From positions 1 through 25,159 of the forward strand of contig JBLHWO010000025.1 of assembly GCA_047629215.1 (NCBI GenBank): a stretch of DNA of 25,159 nt, read 5' to 3'. Source of the stretch: CANLBN01 sp047629215. Lineage in GTDB: Bacteria; Pseudomonadota; Gammaproteobacteria; Pseudomonadales; Cellvibrionaceae. Shown here piece after piece: positions 1 to 6,743 of the stretch. The translations under genes were made by a program, and so were the position numbers. Within the stretch, counting starts at the first letter, position 1. Every line of letters begins with the position of its first letter. Below the pieces are notes generated by a model, which did not search any database, was not told where the DNA came from, and was given only the letters and a program-made list of their open reading frames with translations.

Positions 1-412
1 GCTAAAGACTACCTCCCTGAGGGACAGCAACGATGCCGACAAGAAAATGCCAAACCAACCATCGATAAACCTCTGCGATGGTTAGAAAAAATTATCCCCT
101 AGACCGCACCACAAGATGCGGTTTGCGTGCCGCTGACCTATCTGAACCTTCAATGGCCGCACTTAACCCGTTATCTGGATGACGGTAAATACCCGATGGA
201 CAATAACAGGGCTGAAAATATAATTCGCCCGTTTGTAATTGGGCTAAGAATGGCTTGTTCTCGACGAGTCAATCAGGCGCCAAAGCGAGTGCACATTCAG
301 ACAGCTTAATTGAAACACCAAAGGCCAACGTGCGACCTCCTTACGACGATTTAAAAACAGTCTTCACAGAATTACCAACTATCAAGACGGTTGATGGCTG
401 GAGGTGTAATTG
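1..412 (+). pseudogene. IS66-family transposase (TnpC) C-terminal remnant
   Basis: Reading frame 1 from the window edge gives the end of an IS66 DDE transposase, including the hallmark stretch YPMDNNRAENIIRPFVIG just before the catalytic-domain end. The frame is broken by an in-frame TAG at 100-102. A frameshift follows near 245-255, after which the family's conserved tail (SLIETPKANV, then PYDDLKTVFTELP) continues in frame 3 to about 412. The expected terminal LPW-type residues are replaced by unrelated sequence. The gene enters from the left, so its 5' part lies outside the window. It is a dead element that marks this side as an insertion-prone region. The family call is firm; subgroup is not assigned. 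Confidence 0.85.
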
Positions 413-543
413 TCTTGCTATGCAAAGGGTGTGGTTCGTTAGCTACTTATAGCGTTCATCTCGCTTTACATGCAGCCAAGCATGGGTGCTATTGGCAACG
501 TTAACGATGTATTGACGCCACTTTAAGTGTGGAAAAGTTGAGA
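413..543. other. short intergenic stretch up to the duplicated hrpL leader
   Basis: No convincing gene is visible. Similarity to the leader of the second sigma-factor copy begins around 494 (GGCAACGTTAAC) and becomes nearly perfect from about 531, so the left border of the duplication lies here. Confidence 0.5.
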
Positions 544-559
544 TGGCATGAATTTCGCT
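544..559 (+). promoter_or_regulatory. candidate sigma-54 promoter (distal), copy 1
   Basis: TGGCATGAATTTCGCT has the GG-N10-GC spacing of sigma-54 -24/-12 elements and matches 8 of 10 fixed positions of TGGCAC-N5-TTGC. It would give an approximately 330-nt leader before the ATG at 901. In P. syringae and Erwinia, hrpL is transcribed by sigma-54 with HrpR/HrpS enhancer-binding proteins. The match here is by eye only. Confidence 0.4.
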
Positions 560-770
560 GGTATTAGAGGGTGAGGCGGGCCAAGCCTGTCAATACAGGG
601 TTAGAAGCTATAAGGTCATTTTTGAATGCAGGCGTAATGGCCTATAGACATCAAGCCATTTATACCTGAGGGGGGGCTATTTTGCCTTTAGGGTTAACGC
701 TATTTGTATTTATAAAACGCGGGGTATTGCTTAAAATAAAGCGCAACATGTACCGGCAAGATGCGTTTAC

Positions 771-785
771 TGGCGCTTATATCGC
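771..785 (+). promoter_or_regulatory. candidate sigma-54 promoter (proximal), copy 1; also a GGCGC palindrome
   Basis: TGGCGCTTATATCGC also has GG-N10-GC spacing and 8 of 10 fixed sigma-54 positions. It lies about 115 bp before the start codon, a more usual leader length than that of the distal site. The same bases form an inverted repeat, GGCGC-N7-GCGCC (772-788), so it could instead be an operator or hairpin. The two candidate sites cannot be ranked from sequence alone. Confidence 0.35.
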
Positions 786-900
786 GCCGCTCTTTTAGTT
801 AAAGTTTGCACCGTGGTAAGTAAATAAATAAATATGTTTGGTTACTTAGAAACATAACTGAGCGTTAACGTAATCCAAGCTGAATACATTAAGGGCAAAA

Positions 901-1491
901 ATGATGATGAATAATAATCTTGCAGAGCAATTTTTAGTCGATGAATTTACTCAGGAATCAGTTAATTATTCACAGCAATCAGTTAATCAATCAATAGAAA
1001 AGCTGGTTTTGGAACATGGTAAATTTGTAAAAAGATTTATAGCCAAGCGTACCTGGAATGAGCAAAACGTTGATGATATCTATCAGTCTACGTTATTAGA
1101 AGCCATTAAAAGTTATCCAAAATTTCGTAATGAATCTCAACCCAGGACATGGTTGTGTGGCATTGCTTATAATATTATCCGAAACTATGGAAGAAAACTT
1201 AATGCCATCAATTGTGAAGATTTGGATGCATTAGAATCAGTCGATTTTGACGATATAAACTGCATGAGCACAGGAAATCCAGCGGATATTTATAACCGTG
1301 AACACTTTGTTAATCGGGTAAAGGAAGTTACTGACACATTACCTGATGCAATCAAGCAAACTTTTTTTATGATCGTTGAGTCGGGCAAAAATTACGAGCA
1401 GGCGGCACAGTCATTAAATGTGCCTATAGGGACAGTTCGTTCACGTATTTTTCGTGCACGCGAAGTGCTAAGAGAGCAATGTGTACTTTAA
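901..1491 (+). CDS. hrpL: ECF sigma factor, HrpL-like, copy 1
   Basis: This 196-residue ECF-type sigma-70 factor is predicted to direct RNA polymerase to T3SS promoters. Region 2 spans about residues 33-100, with the DDIYQSTLLEAIKSYPKF helix and the RTWLCGIAYNIIRNY -10 recognition helix. A short acidic linker (about 105-135) leads to region 4 at about 140-190, which ends in the helix-turn-helix YEQAAQSLNVPIGTVRSRIF. An AAGGG ribosome-binding site lies 5 bases before the first ATG, and three ATG codons follow in a row. The product is identical to that of the copy at 14528. This copy is not followed by T3SS genes but by transposon debris, so it would act in trans. The name rests on position and family; a different ECF group cannot be excluded. 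Confidence 0.85.
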   Translation: MMMNNNLAEQFLVDEFTQESVNYSQQSVNQSIEKLVLEHGKFVKRFIAKRTWNEQNVDDIYQSTLLEAIKSYPKFRNESQPRTWLCGIAYNIIRNYGRKLNAINCEDLDALESVDFDDINCMSTGNPADIYNREHFVNRVKEVTDTLPDAIKQTFFMIVESGKNYEQAAQSLNVPIGTVRSRIFRAREVLREQCVL

Positions 1492-1537
1492 ATGATCGTG
1501 AAAATAGTTATTTATAGGTATCGCAACAGCGTTTTAT

Positions 1538-1680
1538 ATATGTAGCGGCATTGTTCAATTTTTTAGGCTACACACTAGTGCGGCTAAGGATTTACCAAAA
1601 AATCATTTTATATTGACTACGGGCTCCCGCCCTTCGCTCTAAGGTAGCAGAGCTGCCTTAACTACTGCAGGCAGGCGACC
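1538..1680. other. intergenic region with a motif shared by both hrpL copies
   Basis: After the main duplication ends, a ~31-nt block at 1632-1662 (TTCGCTCTAAGGTAGCAGAG, then CTGCCTTAACT) reappears at 15180-15210 with few changes. GGTAGC...GCTGCC can form a small hairpin in copy 1. About 98 nt separate the motif from the duplication here but only about 18 nt in copy 2, so one copy has gained or lost ~80 bp. No gene is seen. Confidence 0.5.
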
Positions 1681-2372
1681 TGCACATCTATCACGGACTG
1701 AACAGTTAATCCCCGTTGATGCACACCACAAAATCCTATGCGTACTGCTTTAGAGGTGGAGCATCCGGTAAAGACGTCATTCTTTACGAGTACAACACCA
1801 TAAAACACAAGTCCTTTGTTAATAATTGGTTTGCGGTCTTTAGTGGCACACTGCATTGTTACGGTCATCCGTTTTTTGATTTGTTATTTGAATCTGGGGC
1901 GGTAAGCCCCAGTTTCTGTAACACCCACGCTAGACGCAAATTCGTGCCGATTGCCATCGCTTCAAAAGGGAATGGACTAGCCAAGCAGGCCATGCGTTTT
2001 TATAAGCGCCGCTATAAAATACAGCGCAAAGCCAAAGATGAGAAGATGAGCCAAGAACAGCGCTATAAGCTTCGACAACAGCGTTCAAAACCACTGATAG
2101 CCGAATGTAAACAATGGCTTGATGAGCACTGCCCGACTGTTCCGCCTAAAACATCGCTAGGCAAAGCCTTTGCCTATACCTTTAAATTTTGGCATGGCTT
2201 GTGTGAATTTCTCAATGATGGTCGCTTAGAAGCCGATAACAATTTTACGGAACAGGAAATAAAACCCTTTGTGATTGCGAGAAAGAACTTCATGTTTTGT
2301 AGTTCAGTGAAGGGTGCTGAGGCTCTGTGCCTTCATTTTAGTTTGATTAGAACGGCCAAGCGCCAGGGGTTG
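1680..2372 (+). pseudogene. IS66-family transposase (TnpC) internal and C-terminal fragment
   Basis: An open frame (TTG at 1716 or ATG at 1719) encodes IS66 transposase sequence: KSYAYCFRGGASGKDVILYEY, the HARRKF segment near residue 70, and EADNNFTEQEIKPFVIARKNF followed by SLIRTAKRQGL, the end of the DDE domain. The N-terminal third of a normal ~500-residue TnpC is absent or degenerate upstream of 1716, where a TAA interrupts a weakly similar frame. After RTAKRQGL the sequence switches, in frame, to an IS91-type transposase, so the open reading frame is a chimera of two dead elements. It differs from the IS66 fragment at 1-412 and is a separate copy or subfamily. Confidence 0.85.
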
Positions 2373-3088
2373 TTGGCGCGAGATGATGAAAGTAGTTATC
2401 TGACGCTAGACTTACAAGACGACGATCCGATGAATCAGCTTCAGGGACACTTTATAACCTATCGAATTGCAGTGGTCCACAACAGGGCCGCAAGGTCTTT
2501 ACCCTACAAACAATCCCATCCTGGGAAGATGATGATTTTGGCACTAACCAGGTCGGTAAAATTGCCGGTTTCTACCTGCATGCCGGGGTGGCTACAAAAA
2601 CGCGAGAGCGAAGAAAACGGGAACGCTTGTGCCGCTATATTTCTCGCCCTGGAGTATCAGAAAAACGATTGGCACTGACTTCGCAGGGTAAGGTCAGATA
2701 TCAACTAAAGTCACCCTACAGAGATGGTACAACGCACGTTATCTTCGAGCCTGTCGATTTCATGGTGAAATTGGCTGCCTTAGTTCCGAAGCCACGCGCA
2801 AATTTGACGCGGTACCATGGAGTTCTGGCCCCCAACAGCAAGCGGCGTATCTTTGTTACTCCCGCTTAGCGGGGCAAGGACAACACCCAAAAGCAGGGCC
2901 TGAAGACCGATGAGCCTGCGCGGGTTAATTGTCATCAAAACATGACATGGGCCGAACGGCTTAAGCGTGTCTTCAATATCGATATCACGATCTGTAGCCG
3001 CTGTGGTGGTGCAGTGAGCATTATTGCTTGTATTGAAGACCCGCTGATCATCAAGAAGATTTTAGCCCGCCTGGACGCAAAGTGCTGA
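2373..3088 (+). pseudogene. IS91/IS801-type transposase C-terminal remnant
   Basis: The frame continuing from the IS66 fragment reads ARDDESSYLTLDL and QLQGHFITYRIAV. It then shifts near 2470 to frame 2, which continues with GRKVFTLQT, the HAGVATKTRERRKRERLCRY motif, SPYRDGTTHVIFEPVDF and LTRYHGVLAPNSK. These are typical of the C-terminal half of Y2 rolling-circle (IS91-family) transposases. A TAG at 2867-2869 interrupts it. The same frame then continues through MTWAERLKRVFNIDI and the zinc-ribbon-like ICSRCGG to a final TGA at 3086-3088. The N-terminal catalytic half with the HUH and tyrosine motifs is missing. One frameshift and one stop make it inactive. Confidence 0.85.
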
Positions 3089-3261
3089 AGCACCTGCATT
3101 AGTGTATCAATTACCAGAGCCCCGCGCCGCAGGCAAAGCTATTTAATTAAGTATCAACAAGGAGAAGATGATAGATGCTGCTCAAGGATGAGGCTGGCAG
3201 GATAGGTTGCGGGCTAGGCTGTACAAAAAGGAAAACAAGCTTAATGCGCATGATTCCATGA
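3089..3261. other. intergenic, nothing recognised
   Basis: No gene, RNA or terminator is recognised between the IS91 remnant and the dispersed repeat. Confidence 0.4.
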
Positions 3262-3368
3262 TCAATAATTGTACAGATAATGGGTTGATAATAACTTGAC
3301 GATTGCCAATAGTCCGTTTTTTATTGCAGATTGGGAAGATAAGGGGGGGCATTAATCCTTCCTATACT
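3262..3368 (+). repeat. dispersed ~107-bp repeat, copy A
   Basis: The segment from TCAATAATTGTACAG to ATTAATCCTTCCTATACT recurs in the same orientation at 8251-8358 with roughly 85-90% identity by eye and one length difference. It shares the core CCGTTTTTTATTG. Both copies sit at junctions with truncated sequence, so this may be an IS end or a non-autonomous element. No coding content is assigned to it. Confidence 0.75.
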
Positions 3369-3917
3369 GCTGAGCAGCGTTGCATGCTGGAGGCTTCGTC
3401 TCAATGGCCGGCAGCGGTGACAGACCATGCCGCAACGCCGGAGCAGGCGGTGGATGAAGCGGCCCAGAAGTTGGCGCATCGGCTGGGGAGCACACTTGGT
3501 CGCCAACAGGACCAGCGCAAGAAAACGCCCTACTTGCCCTTGTCCGAGACGAAACCTGAAGAGTTTTGATAGTCGCTACTACAACTTCAACAACAGTCAC
3601 AACCACGTTACTCCGCGTGGAAAGCACAGCAATAAAAATCAGATGCTTCTCAGCGAGAGTTGGGTAATACGTATGACTTTCTGCCGATAGTGTATAGAAA
3701 GTTGCTTGGTCGGGCGCGTTGAGGACTGCACCTGTGTTGATGCGCGAAGGTAAAACTGGGCTGGCTAAAAAGACTGTTCCAAAAAAAACGGTATCTAGCT
3801 TGCTGGCGCTTATCGCGCCAATACGCATGGGCGGCTTCATCAGCCGCGCAGCAGATATTAGAGACCAGCATGCCTTTAAAAATTTCGTGCTGAAAATATA
3901 TTCCTCGCTAGGTGACG
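3369..3917. other. unassigned fragment region, more GC-rich between about 3370 and 3560
   Basis: Several overlapping open frames exist on both strands here (for example 3303-3569 and 3719-3949 plus, 3352-3840 minus), but none resembles a family I recognise. The first ~190 bases after the repeat are more GC-rich than the surroundings, suggesting a foreign fragment. The plus frame there reads EQAVDEAAQKLAHRLGS and ends LSETKPEEF, which is protein-like but unidentified. GGCGCTTATCGCGCC at 3806-3820 echoes the palindrome in the hrpL leaders. Confidence 0.3.
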
Positions 3918-4091
3918 ATGAAGCTTTGTCAGGAACTTGGTGGCGCTAAGCTCGTTGAAAATGCTAATTTTTTTGGTGTGGATCACTATTCGACCGTTTT
4001 GAAGACGATTGGACGGATGAATCAATTGATATCGGATGACCTTTATTTGGCTTTGAGTTTTAAAGTATTAAGTCAATATTTGACCCCTTAG
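3918..4091 (+). pseudogene. possible REP-associated (RAYT/Y1) transposase C-terminal fragment
   Basis: A 57-codon frame from ATG 3918 to TAG 4089-4091 contains GGAKLVENANFFGVDHYSTV, then LKTIGRMNQLISDD. This resembles the DnaA-like helix-turn-helix that ends some REP-associated tyrosine transposases (FGVxHYxxVxxxIxR). The catalytic HUH domain is absent. The match is pattern-based and weak; another small HTH protein remnant is possible. Confidence 0.3.
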
Positions 4092-4160
4092 GCTTTTATT
4101 CATAATCCGTCTCGCCTTGAGCAACGGCTCGTTCACACAGCTTTTTAACCACTGCACGGC

Positions 4161-4388
4161 ATGGTGTATCGTGCAGTAAATTCAACTCCGCTAACCGCAG
4201 AATATCTACATTCGAATAAACTCAATTCCTGCCGGTCGCCCACGAACACATCTTCCAGTCTTGGTATCTTGACTGATCAAGCGGGTGAGTTGTTGGCGGG
4301 AAAAATAACTGATCTTGTGAAAAAAGCGGATAACAATACCTTTCTCTCGCTTCTTGAGCGTCAGAGAGTGAAAGCGAATTACCCGTAG
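4161..4388 (+). CDS. hypothetical small protein, doubtful
   Basis: This 75-codon frame has a Ser/Thr/Asn-rich first half and a predicted-helical second half (QAGELLAGKITDLVKKADNN, then TFLSLLERQ). No family is recognised and no clear ribosome-binding site precedes the start. The composition resembles the N-terminus of a secreted protein, and it lies 360 bp upstream of the kinase-like gene, but it could be a remnant or a chance frame. Confidence 0.2.
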   Translation: MVYRAVNSTPLTAEYLHSNKLNSCRSPTNTSSSLGILTDQAGELLAGKITDLVKKADNNTFLSLLERQRVKANYP

Positions 4389-4749
4389 GTCATTTAAGCC
4401 GCACATAATATGAACTTATTGTATGCTAATTAGTCTGATTTTATAGAGGTCGTCAGGGGTCGGTAGCTATATAGGATTATATATTTTTTTGGGGGGGGGG
4501 GGGATCCCCAGAACCTAGGGAGCTTAAATTGAGAGATAAGCACTTTGCTAGCCGACATTTTTGGGCCAGAGGATATGAGTTAGAGGTAGGAAAGAAGTAT
4601 ATTCATTAGCAGGTGACGTCTGATCAGAGTGGTAGGTTTCAATCGTTACCGCGATGGTTGTTTATATTGACGCTCTCTTCTAGGCAGCCATACTCAGTAA
4701 ATCACTCGCTTCGCGGGGGTAATCTGATTTTTTATTAGAGAAAAATCGA
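4389..4749. other. intergenic region upstream of the kinase-like gene, with a G13 tract
   Basis: Seven T (4484-4490) are followed by 13 G (4491-4503) and then ATCCCC, so GGGGATCCCC forms a palindrome at its edge. No Hrp-box with N15 or N16 spacing is found before the gene at 4750. The nearest GAACC, at 4511, lacks a CAC partner at the right distance. No gene is recognised. Confidence 0.5.
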
Positions 4750-5775
4750 ATGGTAAACAACGTTATTAAATCTACACCGTCGTCAACGGTCTACAATAAT
4801 TCAGTGCAGCAGCAGGTTGCCAGCCAACCAGAGTCGAAAGGGCTTTTAGGTGCGGTTGGGCGCATAGCAAAAAAATTGCTGTGTAACATAAGAAAGAATG
4901 AGCGGTCGGAGGCCCTAAGCTTACAGGGGCCGCCAAAGAAAATGCTTGTCGAATTTACCCAGGTTTCACAGGTTGCGAAAGATAAACGGCCAGATTGGCT
5001 TAGTAGAACTGATCCCATTGAGCAGTACGTTCTTTTTAGAGTCGTAGAAAACGCTAGAGGTTGGGTGGATAGATTGGGTGAGGATAGTCTTCGAATTTCA
5101 GGTAAGGGGGTTTCATCATTAAGCCCCGAAAAAGTTAAGAATCCCTTAAAAAACTATGCGTTTATCAAAACGCTTGGCAACCCGAATGGTGGAGCCTATG
5201 GGAAGGTTGGCCTGTATCATAAAATTGATTCGACGGGAAAGGCAGAATGCGATCAAGCCGGTTGCCCAAAGCAGTTTGCTATCAAGACGGGTGCGTTTAA
5301 AGATGGTGATTTATATGGAGGAAACGTGACCGAATTAAAGGCCTTGATTGCGACATTGAATCACAGTGGCACTGTTGTAGAAATAAAAAAAGCAACAATA
5401 AGTGACGGTCAAATTAACTTTTTCCTCGAGCTATTAGAACCATTCGAGGGGACACTTGAACAATGGGAACAAATTGCTCCGAACCCAATTTTAAATGCGA
5501 ATTTTTCAGTCTCTGATAGAAAACCGGATAACACAGCATTCAGAGGGTCTACCCCCGTGCATATTGACCTGGGTCAGCCCGGCCATTTTGATGAGTTTGG
5601 TGTAAGAACCGATTTGAGAAAACAAGCAATTGAATTTGGTGTAAAAAACGTAGATCGGCTTGATGATTTGTTGCCCAAAATATATCCATCGGGCCTGAAC
5701 GATTATATTGAGCGAGATCTCACAAAGGCGGTTGACGAGTTAAGAGAAGAGATACTGTCGCAAGCTAGAGTTTAG
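4750..5775 (+). CDS. protein-kinase-like protein, candidate type III effector
   Basis: This intact 341-residue soluble protein contains a divergent protein-kinase domain. A glycine-rich loop lies at 143-153 (GNPNGGAYGKV), the VAIK-type lysine at K179 (FAIK), a helix-C glutamate candidate at E195 and the hinge around 225-234. The catalytic loop SDRKPDN places the base at D256 with K258 and N261. The DFG equivalent is DLG at 273-275, 17 residues after D256, close to the canonical 18. Only about 25 residues separate hinge and catalytic loop, so the C-lobe is compact. Residues 1-30 are rich in Ser, Thr, Gln and Asn without a Sec signal, as in many T3SS-secreted proteins. The gene lies alone between the two hrpL copies and ends in a strong terminator. 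Kinase fold is well supported by motif order and spacing; secretion and targets are inferred. Confidence 0.75.
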   Translation: MVNNVIKSTPSSTVYNNSVQQQVASQPESKGLLGAVGRIAKKLLCNIRKNERSEALSLQGPPKKMLVEFTQVSQVAKDKRPDWLSRTDPIEQYVLFRVVENARGWVDRLGEDSLRISGKGVSSLSPEKVKNPLKNYAFIKTLGNPNGGAYGKVGLYHKIDSTGKAECDQAGCPKQFAIKTGAFKDGDLYGGNVTELKALIATLNHSGTVVEIKKATISDGQINFFLELLEPFEGTLEQWEQIAPNPILNANFSVSDRKPDNTAFRGSTPVHIDLGQPGHFDEFGVRTDLRKQAIEFGVKNVDRLDDLLPKIYPSGLNDYIERDLTKAVDELREEILSQARV

Positions 5776-5800
5776 CTTGCAGCGCCACGCTTGTCCTTAG

Positions 5801-5825
5801 CCGCCTTCTGAGGCGGTTTTTATGG
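5801..5825 (+). terminator. rho-independent terminator of the kinase-like gene
   Basis: CCGCCT-TCTG-AGGCGG gives a perfect 6-bp stem with a 4-base loop, followed by TTTTT, 26 bases after the stop codon. Confidence 0.85.
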
Positions 5826-6167
5826 GTTCTGTCGCAAATACTGCGTTAGCGAGTATAAATTTATTTTATCAGCATGCCCAAGCAGCGAGGCCATATAACA
5901 GCTCAGTGGGATAATAATAACAGGCCAACGAGTAATACCATGTTTCGCTTCAAAGGTTTGGGCGAACTCACCTAATGGTCGTCCTGCTTCTGATAAGGCC
6001 AGGCGAATATTCAAAATACTGTCAGCATAGCTTGCCAATTCAGCCATTGGTTCATAACTTTCAGGATCTTGGATCACGAGAGCAGGCTTACCGTTATGAG
6101 TAAGAATCTGTGGCCGTTTGTTTTTAATCAGACGCTTTATATGATCAGAGGGTTTACGACTAAGGGT
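5820..6167 (-). pseudogene. Phd/YefM-family antitoxin, N-terminally truncated and without a toxin
   Basis: On the minus strand the frame open from 6167 (just after a TAG at 6168-6170) reads SDHIKRLIKN, then RPQILTHNGKPALVIQDPES and YEPMAELASYADSILNIRLA. It ends with the FEAKHGI motif typical of Phd/YefM antitoxins. Such proteins neutralise RelE/ParE-type toxins and repress their own operon. No ATG is available at the expected N-terminus; a GTG at 6077 would give only the C-terminal half. After AKHGITR the frame runs on for about 30 unrelated residues to a stop touching the convergent terminator, and no toxin gene follows. It is probably a relic of a toxin-antitoxin pair. Confidence 0.65.
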
Positions 6168-6420
6168 CTAAAGGGCATAGCCGTCAGGCTAAGACATTAA
6201 CTTCAGTAAAATCAATCGGTTGGAGGCCAGATCTGCAGGCACAGGAAATCCTTTTCTCTAGAATTCATAGTCCACACTGTATGGCCGGTCATGGGAGGTT
6301 AAATGAAGACGTTCCGGCCTAATGCCTTCAAAATTTTCGGTATTTTACTTGTGGGCTATGAAAGGTTTAAGTAAAGGCTCAGATAATTTGGTCTAAAATT
6401 TAGAACTATCTATCCGTCCT
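6168..6420. other. intergenic, nothing recognised
   Basis: No gene or convincing signal is seen between the antitoxin remnant and the IS4 remnant. Confidence 0.4.
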
Positions 6421-6653
6421 TTTTTAATCGTGACGAATTGGATCAGTTAGCGAGAGAATCAGGTTTTGTTCAGCGAAGCAGTAAATCAAATGGCAGCCTA
6501 TTTTTAGATTTAGTGGTTCCCAATGCGGAGAGCCTCAAAAGCCAGAGCCTGAATGATTTATTGGTAGCGTTAAAAAGCGATCATCTATTGGATATTACGA
6601 AACAGAGAATACTCATTCTTGCACATTTCTTACGTATTTTTCTTCTAGTATAG
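6421..6653 (+). pseudogene. IS4-family transposase N-terminal fragment
   Basis: The frame reads FFNRDELDQLARESGFVQRS, then SSKSNGSLFLDLVV, SLNDLLVALKSDHLLDITKQ. This is the usual N-terminal domain of IS4-family DDE transposases (xLARETGFVxRxSKL, then a helix-turn-helix). Only about 65 residues remain and the catalytic domain is missing. After ITKQ the sequence leaves the family. It lies just upstream of the DUF1996 gene and probably marks an insertion or deletion junction. Confidence 0.65.
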
Positions 6654-6743
6654 GGTGCATAGCGTTAATGAATCTGGGGGTTTCAGGTGCATTATCGAAT
6701 AATCACAATTTCATTTATTACCTACAATGAGGCGTACCCGCTG

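Larger units (their letters stand above)
494..1537 (+). repeat. hrpL duplication, copy 1
   Basis: About 1.04 kb carrying a ~400-bp leader, the whole sigma gene and ~45 bp downstream is repeated in the same orientation at 14122-15164 (offset 13,627 over the core). The coding part is identical by eye. In the leader from 541 to 900 I see only three substitutions, near 544, 590 and 671. The left border is more diverged and contains a 2-bp length difference near 530. The near identity suggests recent duplication or ongoing gene conversion. Confidence 0.93.

Noticed and set aside
124..151. TGAACC ... CACTTA near 145 as a Hrp-box
   Set aside because: The spacer is only about 10 bases and it lies inside an IS66 remnant.
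3352..3840. 162-codon minus-strand open frame
   Set aside because: Composition is low-complexity Val/Thr then Pro/Ala-rich with no family resemblance, and other frames on both strands are also open. No ribosome-binding site is visible.
4508..4545. Hrp-box before the kinase-like gene (AGAACC ... CACTTT)
   Set aside because: The spacing between the parts is about 24 bases instead of 15 or 16, and it is 200 bp from the start. I do not claim HrpL control of this gene from sequence.
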